A stretch of DNA of 64,000 nucleotides, taken from NCBI GenBank assembly GCA_950097015.1, contig CATNEN010000001.1, positions 22,931,501 to 22,995,500 on the forward strand, given 5' to 3'. The DNA is from Macrostomum hystrix. Its lineage: Eukaryota > Platyhelminthes > Macrostomidae. Of this stretch, positions 49,281-60,916 are shown in pieces. A model generated the notes under the pieces. It searched no databases, was not told the origin of the DNA, and saw only the letters and a list, made by a program, of their open reading frames with translations. The first letter of the stretch is position 1. Every line of letters starts with the position of its first letter. Made by a program: the position numbers and the translations under genes.

Positions 49281-50576
49281 TTTGAAACCAGAGTTTGAAT
49301 CATGGCAAAACCAGAGTTTGAATCATGGCTAAACCAGAGTCTGAATCATGGCTAAACCAGCGTTTGAATCATGGCTAAACCAGAGTTTCAATCATGGCTA
49401 AAAACCATAGATTGAATCATAGTCAACCAGAGTCTGAATCATGGCGAAACCAGCGTTTGAATCATGGCTAAACCAGAGCTTGAATCATGGCTAAACCAGA
49501 GCTTGAATCATGGCTAAACCAGCGTTTGAATCATGGCTAAACCAGAGTTTGAATCATGGCTAAACCAGAGTTTGAATCATGGCTAAAAACCAGAGTTTGA
49601 ATCATAGTCAACCAGAGTCTGAATCATGGCTAAACCAGCGTTTGAATCATGGCTAAACCAGAGTTTGAATCATGGCTAAAAACCATAGTTTGAATCATAG
49701 TCAACCAGAGTCTGAATCATGGCTAAACCAGAGCTTGAATCATGGCTAAACCAGAGCTTGAATCATGGCTAAACCAGCGTTTGAATCATGGCTAAACCAG
49801 CGTTTGAATCATGGCTAAACCAGAGCTTGAATCATGGCTAAACCAGAGCTTGAATCATGGCTAAACCAGCGTTTGAATCATGGCTAAACCAGAGCTTGAA
49901 TCATGGCTAAACCAGAGCTTGAATCATGGCTAAACCAGCGTTTGAATCATGGCTAAACCAGAGTTTGAATCATGGCTAAACCAGAGCTTGAATCATGGCT
50001 AAACCAGAGCTTGAATCATGGCTAAACCAGCGTTTGAATCATGGCTAAACCAGAGCTTGAATCATGGCTAAACCAGAGCTTGAATCATGGCTAAACCAGC
50101 GTTTGAATCATGGCTAAACCAGAGTTTGAATCATGGCGAAACCAGCGTTTGAATCATGGCTAAACCAGCGTCTGAATCATGGCTAAACCAGAGTCTGAAT
50201 CATGGCTAAACCAGAGTTTGAATCATGGCTAAACCAGAGTTTGAATCATGGCTAAACCAGAGTCTGAATCATGGCTAAACCAGCGTCTGAATCATGGCTA
50301 AACCAGAGTTTGAATCATGGCTAAACCAGAGTCTGAATCATGGCAAAACCAGCGTTTGAATCATGGCTAAACCAGCGTCTGAATCATGGCTAAACCAGAG
50401 TTTGAATCATGGCTAAACCAGAGTCTGAATCATGGCAAAACCAGCGTTTGCATCATGGCTAAACCAGAGTTTGAATCATGGCTAAACCAGAGTTTGAATC
50501 GTAGCCAACTAGAGTTTGAATCATGGCTAAACCAGAGTTTGAATCGTAGCCAACTAGAGTTTGAATCATGGCAAAA
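49281..50576 (+). repeat. 23-bp minisatellite, about 56 copies
   Basis: Unit gaatcatggctaaaccagag plus ttt, with variants cgttt, gcttg, gtctg and occasional aaaacc or tagtcaacc. About 1.3 kb. It stops exactly at the left edge of the segmental duplication (T-run at 50577-50581). Confidence 0.97.
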
Positions 50577-50721
50577 TTTTTCTTTTGTAATTGAATTGAA
50601 TTTTGAGTTTGTTATCTTATAACGTCATAATGATATATATTTGTATGATAAATATTTTGCCTAATAATCATTTAATTGTTGTTCTTCTCAATTTTCTACA
50701 AAAGAAGCTAATATAAAAATT

Positions 50722-51546
50722 TAACTGGGCAACATTGTCAACTGGGCATCATCATCAATAAGGAGTCCTTATCAAATGTGGGATCATTGTCAACTGGGGG
50801 ATCATTGTCAACTGGGGGATCATTGTCAACTGGGCGATCATTGTCAACTGGTTGATCATTGTCAACTGTGGGATCATCGTCAACTAGGGGATCATGCCCA
50901 ACTGGGGGATCGTTGTGAACTGGGGGATCATTGTCAACTGGGGGATCATGGCCAACTGGGGGATCATTGTGAACTGGGTGATCATTGTCAACTGGGGGAT
51001 CATCGTCAACTGGGGTATCATTGTTAACTGGGGGATCATTGTCAACTGGGGGATCATTCTCAACTGGGGGATCATTGTCAACTGGGGGATCATTGTCAAC
51101 TGGGGGATCATTGTCAACTGGGGGATCGTTGTCAACTGTGGGTTCATTGTCAACTGGGGGTTCATTGTCAACTGGGGGATCATTGTCAACTGGGGGATCA
51201 TTGTCAACTGGGGGATCGTTGTCAACTGTGGGTTCATTGTCAACTGGGGGTTCATTGTCAACTGGGGGATCATTGTTAACTGGGGGATCATTGTCAACTG
51301 GGGGATCATTCTCAACTGGGGGATCATTGTCAACTGGGGGATCATTGTCAACTGGGGGATCATTGTCAACTGGGGGATCGTTGTCAACTGTGGGTTCATT
51401 GTCAACTGGGGGTTCATTGTCAACTGGGGGATCATTGTCAACTTGGGGATCATTGTCAACTGGGGGATCATTGTCAACTGGGGGATCGTTGTCAACTGGG
51501 GGTTCATTGTCAACTGGGGGATCATTGTCAACTGGGGGGATCATTG
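50722..51546 (+). repeat. 18-bp minisatellite in unit A, about 46 copies
   Basis: Unit gggggatcattgtcaact, with variants ggttcatt, cgttgtc and ctgtggg. 18 is a multiple of three and the unit has no stop in several frames, so long open frames appear on both strands (for example a PPVDND repeat on minus). I treat these as repeat artefacts. Confidence 0.97.
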
Positions 51547-52031
51547 TAGCTTTAAAAAGCTGTAAATTCAGCTGCTAAAAAGTATATACTAGACGAATTT
51601 AAAGTATTTCTGCTCCCCGAAGGGGGGCAAAACTTGCTAGTAGCTAACTACAAGTGGTCCTTGCTGATTGCAGAACGTCATCATGTTATTTTCCTCAAGA
51701 TAAGGGTGACTGAGTCCAACTCTACTCCAGCCTGCTCAAACCTTGACGCAATTCTTAAGGAGTCAATAAGGCTCTCGGAGAGACGCGCCGGCGCACAGCG
51801 CGCCACACTAAATAGGGCTGGGCAAGGCCGACCCAAGAGGGTGGCGGCCCTGCGACCAGGCAACATACATATACCCCCGCACCAATGCACAAGCCCCCAA
51901 CCCCCCGGTTTAACCTCCAAACAAGCTACGCTCGGCCGGACCACAATCATACTAACACGTCAGAAATTTTATGTTTGGGAAACGGGTGGGAGAGGGATAA
52001 AAAATGGTCATTGGGTGGCATGAGGCAAGCA
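51547..52031 (+). other. Upstream region of WSC gene, unit A
   Basis: About 480 bp of unique sequence between the 18-bp array and the TATA box, practically identical to unit B (57463-57945). It has open frames on both strands but no recognised protein; most likely promoter and 5' flank. Confidence 0.5.
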
Positions 52032-52037
52032 TATAAA
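52032..52037 (+). promoter_or_regulatory. TATA box of WSC gene, unit A
   Basis: TATAAA within gcatataaaatacctc, 54 nt before the ATG; a start of transcription about 30 nt downstream would leave a short 5' UTR. The same element is conserved in unit B. Confidence 0.6.
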
Positions 52038-52090
52038 ATACCTCTCCCGAGGATCTTTGCTTGTCCAGTCCCGGCCTTGCAAAGCTACGC

Positions 52091-53187
52091 ATGGCAGCAG
52101 CTAGCAGGCTGCGCATCTTGGCTCTCCTGAGCATTCTCCTCGCCACATCGCCAACAACCGCGGCGGTCAGGCAGCACACTCGAGTCTATCTCGGCTGCTT
52201 CAAGGATACGCCGTCTGCTAGAGACCTGCCAGGTCTGAATGGAGTGACTGTACTTCAGGGCTACTACGTCCACTCGGTTGCCCACTGCGTCATTATGAGC
52301 AGCACAATGACCCTGGAGCTGTGCGCCAGTGTGTGCAGTCTCGGAGGATTTCCCTACATGGGCATCATGGTTGGACGGGAGTGCTACTGCGGCTGGAGCT
52401 ACGGCAGTCACGGAACAGCTGCTGCTGGAACCTGCACATCGACATGCAGCGGCAACGCTTCACAGGAATGCGGCGGAGCGCACAAGAACTCAGTCTATGA
52501 GCTGCGATACACCTGTGAGCCAGTCTGGCTAGTTTGCCTTATTACCTGAAGAAAAAACCTCACATAAAAAATTGTGCATTTGTGCCACTCAGGTGTGTAC
52601 ATATGCCCCGAATTTGTCTACCTGTGTCACTGCATCTACCTGTGTCACTGTATCTACCTGTGTCACTGCATCTACCTGTGTGACAGTATCTACCTGTGTG
52701 ACAGTATCTAACTGTGTCACTGTATCTACCTGTGTCACTGCATCTACCTGTGTCACTGTATCTACCTGTGTGACAGTATCTACCTGTGTGACAGTATCTA
52801 CCTGTGTGACAGTATCTACCTGTGTCAGAGTGACAGTACATTCTCACTGCATGAGGTGTGGGGTTGGCTCTCCAGAAATTGCATGACAATCTTCCAAGCC
52901 TTTTCACCTGGGATTGGACGTGAGACTCGTACTCGTTAACCGATCTGGCCATTTTAGATTCGGAAATGTTCCAAACCTCAAGCAGAGCCAGCATCAGTGT
53001 GCTCAGCAGCTTCTCAGCCTACAGGAACGCTTCGGCAGACAGCCATGCCCAGTGCCTGATGCAGTGCGGTCCCGACTGCCAGGCTGTCATCTTCAATCAG
53101 CTGCTGCGCCGCTGCAGCTTGCTGAAGTTCGCCCTGGTGCCAACACAGCTCAGTGGCCTCGATGGCGAATTTCTCGTCAGGTTCTGA
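52091..53187 (+). CDS. Secreted WSC-domain protein with PAN-like C-terminal half, copy A
   Basis: Two exons, 52091-52514 and 52958-53187 (phase 1; acct|gtgagc and attttag|ATTCGG), encoding 217 aa. Signal peptide MAAASRLRILALLSILLATS. WSC domain at about 33-140: YLGCFKDTPSARDLPG, MTLELCASVCS, RECYCGWSYGSHG, CSGNASQECGGAHKNSVYEL, with the eight-Cys pattern intact. The second exon has QCLMQCGPDCQAVIFNQLL and RRCSLLKFAL, resembling PAN/apple cysteine spacing. There is no TM or GPI-like tail, so it is probably secreted. WSC domains are thought to bind carbohydrate. Chosen start: first ATG after the TATA box. Protein identical to copy B. Confidence 0.85.
52614..52838 (+). repeat. 18-bp minisatellite in the WSC intron, unit A
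   Basis: About 12 copies of tacctgtgtcactgtatc, alternating with tgtgacag variants. It fills most of the 443-nt intron. Open frames across it are artefacts of the period of 18. Confidence 0.95.
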
Positions 53188-53223
53188 CTGCCTGATCAAC
53201 AGCCCGACTGAAACCTCCGACAT

Positions 53224-54110
53224 TTGTAAACCCCACTGACAGTTGTACATCCCACTGACAGTTGTACATTCCACTGACAGTTGTACATCCCACTGACAGT
53301 TGTACATCCCACTGACAGTTGTACATTCCACTGACAGTTGTACATCCCACTGGCAGTTGTACACCCCACTGACAGTTTTACATCCCACTGACAGTTTTAC
53401 ATCCCACTGACAGTTGTACACCCCACTGACAGTTTTACATCCCACTGACAGTTGTACATCCCACTGACGATTCTACATCCCATATATTAAAAGTTGAACA
53501 TCCCACTGACAGTAGTACATCCCATATATTAAAAGCTGTACATCCCACTGACAGTTGTGCATCCCACTGACAGTTGTACATCCCACTGACAGTTGTACAT
53601 CCCATATATTAAAAGTTGTACGTCCCACTGAGAGTTGTACATCCCACTGACAGTTGTACACCCCACTGACAGTTGTACACCCCACTGACAGTTGTGCATC
53701 CCACTGACAGTTGTACATCCCGCTGACAGTTGTACACCCCACTGACAGTTGTAAATCACACTGACAGTTGTACACCCCACTGACAGTTTTACATCCCACT
53801 GACAGTTGTAAATTCCACTGATAGTTGTGCATCCCAATGACAGTTGTGTACCCCACTTACTGTTGCACACCCCACTGACAGCTGTACACCCCACTGACAG
53901 TTGTACACCCCACTGACAGTTGTACATCCCGCTGACAGTTGTACACCCCACTGACAGTTGTAAATCACACTGACAGTTGTACATCCCGCTGACAGTTGTA
54001 CACCCCACTGACAGTTGTAAATCACACTGACAGTTGTACACCCCACTGACAGTTGTGCATCCCACTGACAGTTGTAGATCCCGCTGACAGTTTTAAATCC
54101 CACAGACATT
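53224..54110 (+). repeat. 19-bp minisatellite 3' of WSC gene, unit A
   Basis: About 45 copies of acatcccactgacagttgt with variants (cacccc, aaatcacac, catatattaaaagttg). It begins about 37 nt after the WSC stop codon, so it probably lies in or near the 3' UTR. The unit B copy is about 360 bp shorter. Confidence 0.96.
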
Positions 54111-55109
54111 CGCATATTGTGGTTATTTAGCTCTTTAAGAAAGGTTTTAACCATGTTTTGGCAAAATGTGCTACTTACAGAAGCCACGAAGTACAATACT
54201 CCAACATTTTGGACCATTCCAAAGCCATCTAAAAAAGCAGAAAAAACTTTCTGCTAATGAGAATGCATTTTTTCTCTGGCATTTTGAGTTGAAAAAAATT
54301 AATAGATAGGAAAGACTTGGGGGGCAGGTGATATTGTGTCGCTAGGCAAACAATTGGTGAAAGAGAACAGAGACGTTGTGCGCCATTAGCAACGGCTTTA
54401 GCAGCTGGTGCTTGGAGCTTGCTTCTGCATTAATTATTCAGTCATACTTCGGGGTGGACAACTCAAATCATTTTGCCCCTTTGACCCATTGCTAAGCACA
54501 CGAAGCTACGCATATATTAGGTGTGTTATAAAGCGAATCATTTTAACAAAAACAACTATATTTAAGACCTGTTGCAACTTTTTTAAATGCAGCCAATAGC
54601 AGCAAAAAAATTTTGCACGTGTATTGGAATATCTGGTAAACTGAAGTGATATTTGGTAAACTCCATGGATATTTAGTAAATTAAAGGTATATTTAGTAAA
54701 CTGAAGGTATATTTAGTAAACTGAAGGGACGTTGAAGGGATAGTGGGTAAAGCAATGAGGAAATCGTCAAATCTGTGATAACTTTTCGAGAATCATTCAA
54801 TAAATTCATCACATACTACTGAAGTACTACGGGCAAGTAAGTAGTCCGTGTAGAATGTTTTCCGCATTATACATTACTTCAATCAGATTTTTAGCAATGC
54901 CATTTTCTAAATTCGTAGAAAATTAAGGCATAATTTTGGTAAGCTTAAACTGTCGCTTCTGAACACTTTACTGTAAATTAGGCATCTGGGCATGCAGTCT
55001 TTAGATTAACTAAGAATTGAGACACAATGCCTTCTTGTCGAGAAATGTAAAAGTACATTGAAATTCCTGCCTAGCGATGTTGAGATTTGGGGCTCGTGTA
55101 TTTACCTTT
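54111..55109 (+). other. Unit A spacer
   Basis: AT-rich spacer with a small run of tatttagtaaactgaagg repeats at 54640-54730. Matches unit B (59685-60683) with scattered single-base differences. No gene recognised. Confidence 0.6.
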
Positions 55110-55325
55110 CCCTAATCTTGGGGCAGAGCATTCTAACGCGTTTACCTCTCACACCAAGGTCTCTGAGTAGCGCGACGGCGAGGCCACATTCGTTTGGGAC
55201 GCTGAAAGAAGGCTTGGTGACTTTTCGTGCACTTTACGCCCTTAAGTGCCAACCTCCAAGGCAAAGTGAAAACGTACTCTGCCTGACGATGAAAAACTTA
55301 GGGCAGATGCGCACACTTTTGTGAG
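55110..55325 (+). repeat. SINE-B in unit A
   Basis: taacgcgtttacctctcaca, ccaaggtctctgag, gcgaggccacattcgtttgg, gaaagaaggcttggtgac, tgacgatgaaaaacttaggg. Lies directly 5' of the relic WSC exon. Confidence 0.7.
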
Positions 55326-55345
55326 CAGTGACTTTTTCATTGCAG

Positions 55346-55428
55346 ACTCTGACATGTTTGCGGTCTCAAGCAGAGCCAGCATCAGTGTGCTCAGCAGCTT
55401 CTCAGCCTCAGCCTCAAGAGATTTTTGA
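55346..55428 (+). pseudogene. Relic second exon of another WSC gene, unit A
   Basis: ttttcattgcag|AC TCT GAC ATG keeps the acceptor and phase 1 of the real WSC exon 2. The encoded SSRASISVLSSFSA is identical to copy A exon 2, then diverges into SASRDF and a stop. The preceding bases differ (TFAV-type codons instead of FQT), so it came from a sister gene or is an older duplicate. Its remainder seems lost where transposon sequence starts. Confidence 0.7.
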
Positions 55429-55513
55429 CAGATACAATTTTTTTTAAATTAATCTCATTTTTTGTTTTTCCTGGACTGCATAACTGTGCAATCTTTGCGC
55501 AACAAGAAACGAA

Positions 55514-55909
55514 ATGAATGCTGAAGATCAGATTGAAGAAGGCGATGAATTGCTGGAAGAAGAAGGAATCGATTAATTTGAAGCAGAAGTCGATGAAGAT
55601 ATCGTGGAACAGCAGCCTCGTCGGTACGCAACTGTAAGCAACAGTGACAGAGACCGTATCATCAAGGCTGCTGATCGTGGGGATGACTTTGTGGAACTGG
55701 CGCGCCAACTTGGAGTCAAGAGGTCAACGGCGTACACAATTGTGAGGTCAGGAAGAGCTCAAAAGCAGCCCAAGGGCGGAGCCAAAAGATTTAAGTGGGA
55801 TGGAAAAATGCAGGCCCACGTACTTGGTCTCATCCAAGCGAATCCGCTTATCACGCTGAAAGAAATGAATGCTAATCAGCGCCAGCAACTCCCAGAAAGC
55901 CGCACGTAA
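55514..55909 (+). pseudogene. Tc1/mariner (IS630)-like transposase N-terminus, nonsense-mutated, unit A
   Basis: Acidic N-terminal tail (MNAEDQIEEGDELLEEE), then helix-turn-helix DNA-binding sequence (DDFVELARQLGVKRSTAYTI and FKWDGKMQAHVLGLIQANPL). TAA at codon 21 where unit B has GAA. After the stop at 55909, out-of-frame pieces resembling the rest of such transposases continue (VKLDGAL, KLARDLPADRN). The catalytic DDE core is missing. A non-functional remnant. Confidence 0.75.
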
Positions 55910-56600
55910 CGGAGAAAACGATCAGCGTTAAGCTTGATGGAGCTCTGTAGACCACTAAGTTGGCACGAGATCTCCCTGCAGATCGCAACTCCCCTCGTGT
56001 GATCGAATACCCACTGCCTACTTCCCAATAGCTCCCAAACCGAATGACCGACCTTCATGAAAGTCCACCACATGGATCAACAGTTTCACCCTTTATGATG
56101 AACTAACTTTCAAAGCTGTCCAGCGTCAGAGAATCTTTGATTCAATGATTCTTGTCGAAGATCCTGATAGCAAGGACAACTAACATTGCTTTCTATATAC
56201 GAGCATGGCGAATCCATATTGGTTGAAAGTGTAAAAACTAACAGTAAAATAAGAAACTTAAATAAAATAATAGCCGACATAGCTACTGGATAAAATTTTA
56301 TGAGCAGAAAAGTTTTGCTTATATTGGTGGTTTTTAACCCCAGACACCCCGACGAGAATGGTTGAATATCTCGACGATGCCGATGTTTTGTTATTCTGGA
56401 AGTTGTTTCATCGGAGGCTCGCTCAACTCCCCAGCGCTAGCGTTCGTGATTGTACACATCGCGAGTGTACATGTAAGCCACCCCCTCAAGGGTGGGTAGC
56501 TTTTGCGCCTTTACATCTTCATGGCGATTGGGTGAAGATTTAGGGAAATAACGAAAAATGTAGGTATTTGAAATACCCACTTTGTCTTTCTCACTGTCAT
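55910..56600 (+). mobile_element. 3' part of the Tc1/mariner-like element, unit A
   Basis: Frame-broken coding remains followed by the non-coding end gatgccgatgttttgttattctg, cttcatggcgattgg and gtaggtatttgaaataccc at 56560-56580, which may be the inner end of a terminal inverted repeat. Related fragments: 26510-26660, 39515-39772, 45770-46190. Confidence 0.65.
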
Positions 56601-56818
56601 AGTATTACTTAGCTTTTAGGATAAGTTACTCGTACCTTTAGCTCTGATGCTCTCATACCCTCCTACAATCTTTTTTTCTTTTGTAATTGAATTGAATTTT
56701 GAGTTTGTTATCTTATAACGTCATAATGATATATATTTGTATGATAAATATTTTGCCTAATAATCATTTAATTGTTGTTCTTCTCAATTTTCTACAAAAG
56801 AAGCTAATATAAAAATTT

Positions 56819-57462
56819 AACTGGGCATCATCATCAATAAGGAGTCCTTATCAAATGGGGGATCATTGTCAACTGGGCATCATCACCAATAAGGATTCCT
56901 TATCAACTGGGGGATCATTGCAAACTGGGGGATCATTGTCAACTGGGAGATCATTGTCAACTGGGGGATCATTGTCAACTGGGGGATCATTGTCAACTGG
57001 GGGATCATTGTCAACTAGGGGATCATGGCCAACTGGGGGATCATTGTGAACTGGGTGATCATTGTCAACTGGGGGATCATCGTCAACTGGGGTATCATTG
57101 TTAACTGGGGGATCATTGTCAACTGGGGGATCATTCTCAACTGGGGGATCATTGTCAACTGGGGGATCATTGTCAACTGGGGGATCATTGTCAACTGGGG
57201 GATCGTTGTCAACTGTGGGTTCATTGTCAACTGGGGGATCGTTGTCAACTGGGGGATCATTGTCAACTGGGGGATCATTGTCAACTGGGGGATCGTTGTC
57301 AACTGTGGGTTCATTGTCAACTGGGGGTTCATTGTCAACTGGGGGATCATTGTCAACTGGGGGATCATTGTCAACTGGGGGATCATTGTCAACTGGGGGA
57401 TCGTTGTCAACTGGGGGTTCATTGTCAACTGGGGGATCATTGTCAACTGGGGGATCATTGTA
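56819..57462 (+). repeat. 18-bp minisatellite in unit B, about 36 copies
   Basis: Same unit as at 50722 (gggggatcattgtcaact) with the same interspersed variants in similar order, but about 10 copies fewer. Confidence 0.97.
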
Positions 57463-57945
57463 GCTTTAAAAAGCTGTAAATTCAGCTGCTAAAAAGTATA
57501 TACTAGACGAATTTAAAGTATTTCTGCTCCCCGAAGGGGGGCAAAACTTGCTAGTAGCTAACTACAAGTGGTCCTTGCTGATTGCAGAACGTCATCATGT
57601 TATTTTCCTCAAGATAAGGGTGACTGAGTCCAACTCTACTCCAGCCTGCTCAAACCTTGACGCAATTCTTAAGGAGTCAATAAGGCTCTCGGAGAGACGC
57701 GCCGGCGCACAGCGCGCCACACTAAATAGGGCTGGGCAAGGCCGACCCAAGAGGGTGGCGGCCCTGCGACCAGGCAACATACATATACCCCCGCACCAAT
57801 GCACAAGCCCCCAACCCCCCGGTTTAACCTCCAAACAAGCTACGCTCGGCCGGACCACAATCATACTAACACGTCAGAAATTTTATGTTTGGGAAACGGG
57901 TGGGAGAGGGATAAAAAATGGTCATTGGGTGGCATGAGGCAAGCA
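57463..57945 (+). other. Upstream region of WSC gene, unit B
   Basis: Counterpart of 51547-52031, nearly identical; see that entry. One visible difference near the TATA box is cctttcc instead of cctctcc. Confidence 0.5.
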
Positions 57946-57951
57946 TATAAA
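57946..57951 (+). promoter_or_regulatory. TATA box of WSC gene, unit B
   Basis: TATAAA in gcatataaaatacct at the same distance (54 nt) before the start codon as in unit A. Confidence 0.6.
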
Positions 57952-58004
57952 ATACCTTTCCCGAGGATCTTTGCTTGTCCAGTCCCGGCCTTGCAAAGCT
58001 ACGC

Positions 58005-59119
58005 ATGGCAGCAGCTAGCAGGCTGCGCATCTTGGCTCTCCTGAGCATTCTCCTCGCCACATCGCCAACAACCGCGGCGGTCAGGCAGCACACTCGAGTC
58101 TATCTCGGCTGCTTCAAGGATACGCCGTCTGCTAGAGACCTGCCAGGTCTGAATGGAGTGACTGTACTTCAGGGCTACTACGTCCACTCGGTTGCCCACT
58201 GCGTCATTATGAGCAGCACAATGACCCTGGAGCTGTGCGCCAGTGTGTGCAGTCTCGGAGGATTTCCCTACATGGGCATCATGGTTGGACGGGAGTGCTA
58301 CTGCGGCTGGAGCTACGGCAGTCACGGAACAGCTGCTGCTGGAACCTGCACATCGACATGCAGCGGCAACGCTTCACAGGAATGCGGCGGAGCGCACAAG
58401 AACTCAGTCTATGAGCTGCGATACACCTGTGAGCCAGTCTGGCTAGTTTGCCTTATTACCTGAAGAAAAAACCTCACATAAAAAATTGTGCATTTGTGCC
58501 ACTCAGGTGTGTACATATGCCCCGAATTTGTCTACCTGTGTCACTGCATCTACCTGTGTCACTGTATCTACCTGTGTCACTGCATCTACCTGTGTGACAG
58601 TATCTACCTGTGTGACAGTATCTACCTGTGTGACATTATCTACCTGTGTGACAGTATCTACCTGTGTGACAGTATCTACCTGTGTGACAGTATCTACCTG
58701 TGTGACAGTATCTACCTGTGTGACAGTATCTACCTGTGTGACAGTATCTACCTGTGTCAGAGTGACAGTACATTCTCACTGCATGAGGTGTGGGGTTGGC
58801 TCTCCAGAAATTGCATGACAATCTTCCAAGCCTTTTCACCTGGGATTGGACGTGAGACTCGTACTCGTTAACCGATCTGGCCATTTTAGATTCGGAAATG
58901 TTCCAAACCTCAAGCAGAGCCAGCATCAGTGTGCTCAGCAGCTTCTCAGCCTACAGGAACGCTTCGGCAGACAGCCATGCCCAGTGCCTGATGCAGTGCG
59001 GTCCAGACTGCCAGGCTGTCATCTTCAATCAGCTGCTGCGCCGCTGCAGCTTGCTGAAGTTCGCCCTGGTGCCAACACAGCTCAGTGGCCTCGATGGCGA
59101 ATTTCTCGTCAGGTTCTGA
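58005..59119 (+). CDS. Secreted WSC-domain protein with PAN-like half, copy B
   Basis: Exons 58005-58428 and 58890-59119; 217 aa, same protein as copy A. In exon 2 a third-position change (ggtccc versus ggtcca) is synonymous. Splice sites, signal peptide and Cys pattern are all preserved (GCFKDTPSARDLPG, CYCGWSYGSHG, QECGGAHKNSVYEL, QCLMQCGPDCQAV). The identity of two proteins in units that have drifted in their arrays suggests a recent duplication, with selection or conversion possible but unproven. Confidence 0.85.
58526..58762 (+). repeat. 18-bp minisatellite in the WSC intron, unit B
   Basis: About 13 copies of tacctgtgtgacagtatc, more homogeneous than in unit A (one variant, tgacattatc), suggesting local homogenisation since duplication. 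Confidence 0.95.
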
Positions 59120-59155
59120 CTGCCTGATCAACAGCCCGACTGAAACCTCCGACAT

Positions 59156-59684
59156 TTGTAAACCCCACTGACAGTTGTACATCCCACTGACAGTTGTACA
59201 TTCCACTGACAGTTGTACATCCCACTGACAGTTGTACATCCCACTGACAGTTGTACATTCCACTGACAGTTGTACATCCCACTGGCAGTTGTACACCCCA
59301 CTGACAGTTTTACATCCCACTGACAGTTTTACATCCCACTGACAGTTGTACACCCCACTGACAGTTTTACATCCCACTGACAGTTGTACATCCCACTGAC
59401 GGTTCTACATCCCATATATTAAAAGTTGAACATCCCACTGACAGTTGTACATCCCATATATTAAAAGCTGTACATCCCACTGACAGTTGTGCATCCCACT
59501 GACAGTTGTACATCCCACTGACAGTTGTACATCCCATATATTAAAAGTTGTACGTCCCACTGAGAGTTGTACATCCCACTGACAGTTGTACACCCCACTG
59601 ACAGTTGTACACCCCACTGACAGTTGTGCATCCCACTGACAGTTGTAGATCCCGCTGACAGTTTTAAATCCCACAGACATTCGC
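59156..59684 (+). repeat. 19-bp minisatellite 3' of WSC gene, unit B
   Basis: About 27 copies of acatcccactgacagttgt, including the same catatattaaaagttg inserts as in unit A. A block of roughly 360 bp present in A (around 53690-54050) is absent. Confidence 0.96.
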
Positions 59685-60683
59685 ATATTGTGGTTATTTA
59701 GCTCTTTAAGAAAGGTTTTAACCATGTTTTGGCAAAATGTGCTACTTCCAGAAGCCACGAAGTACAATACTCCAACATTTTGGACCATTCCAAAGCCATC
59801 TAAAAAAGCAGAAAAAACTTTCTGCTAATGAGAATGATTTTTTCTCTGGCATTTTGAGTTGAAAAAAATTTATAGATAGGAAAGACTTGGGGGGCAGGTG
59901 ATATTGTGTCGCTAGGCAAACAATTGGTGAAAGAGAACAGAGACGTTGTGCGGCATTAGCAACGGCTTTAGCGGCTGGTGCTTGGAGCTTGCTTCTGCAT
60001 TAATTATTCAGTCATACTTCGGGGTGGACAACTCAAATCATTTTGCCCCTTTGACCCATTGCTAAGCACACGAGGCTACGCATATATTAGGTGTGTTATA
60101 AAGCGAATCATTTTAACAAAAACAACTATATTTAAGACCTGTTGCAACTTTTTTAAATGCAGCCAATAGCAGCAAAAAAATTTTGCACGTGTATTGGAAT
60201 ATCTGGTAAACTGAAGTGATATTTGGTAAACTCCATGGATATATAGTAAACTGAAGGTATATTTAGTAAACTGAAGGTATATTTAGTAAACTGAAGGGAC
60301 GTTGAAGGGATAGTGGGTAAAGCAATGAGGAAATCGTCAAATCTGTGATAACTTTTCGAGAATCATTCAATAAATTCATCACGTACTACTGAAGTACTAC
60401 GGGCAAGTTAGTAGTCCGTGTAGAATGTTTTCCGCATTATACATTACTTCAATCAGATTTTTAGCAATGCCATTTTCTAAATTCGTAGAAAATTAAGGCA
60501 TAATTTTGGTAAGCTTAAACTGTCGCTTCTGAAAACTTTACTGTAAATTGGGCATCTGGGCATTTAGTCTTTAGTTTAACTAAGAATTGAGACACAATGC
60601 TTTCTTGTCGAGAAATGTAAAAGTACATTGAAATTCCTGCCTAGCGATGTTGAGATTTGGGGCTCGTGTATTTACCTTTCCCT

Positions 60684-60897
60684 AATCTTGGGGGCAGAGC
60701 GTTCTAACGCGTTTACCTCTCACACCAAGGTCTCTGAGTAGCGCGACGGCGAGGCCACATTCGTTTGGGACGCTGAAAGAAGGCTTGGTGACTTTTCGTG
60801 CCATTTACGCCCTTAAGGGCCAACCTCCAAGGCAAAGTGAAAACGTACTCTGCCTGACGATGAAAAACTTAGGGCAGATGCGCACACTTTTGTGAGC
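60684..60897 (+). repeat. SINE-B in unit B
   Basis: Counterpart of 55110-55325 with a few substitutions (ttgggggcagagcgttc, gtgccatttacgcccttaagg). Confidence 0.7.
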
Positions 60898-60916
60898 AGT
60901 GACTTTTTCATTGCAG

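Larger units (their letters stand above)
50582..56677 (+). repeat. Segmental tandem duplication, unit A (about 6.1 kb)
   Basis: Begins cttttgtaattgaattg after a T5 run and ends ctcctacaatcttttttt. Order inside: 18-bp array, TATA box, WSC gene with intronic array, 19-bp array, SINE-B, relic WSC exon, Tc1/mariner-like remnant. Unit B follows directly in the same orientation. Non-repeat sequence of A and B differs only at scattered single bases; length differences lie mainly in the arrays. Confidence 0.95.

Noticed and set aside
49281-50576. CRISPR-like appearance of regularly spaced short repeats
   Set aside because: Units are head-to-tail without unique spacers, in a eukaryotic gene context; ordinary minisatellite.
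50738-51565. Long ORFs on both strands (268 aa of PPVDND repeats on minus; 223, 215 and 197 aa others)
   Set aside because: All arise from an 18-bp array without stops in several frames at once; no start context, splice sites or domain. Treated as minisatellite.
51634-52023. 129-aa plus ORF and 89-aa minus ORF conserved in both duplication units
   Set aside because: Conservation is explained by the recent duplication; the region carries the WSC promoter side, and neither frame shows a domain or a splice link.
53014-54217. Minus-strand ORFs of 127-178 aa rich in CTTVSG repeats (also 58946-59788)
   Set aside because: Read-through of the 19-bp array downstream of the WSC genes; no independent coding evidence.
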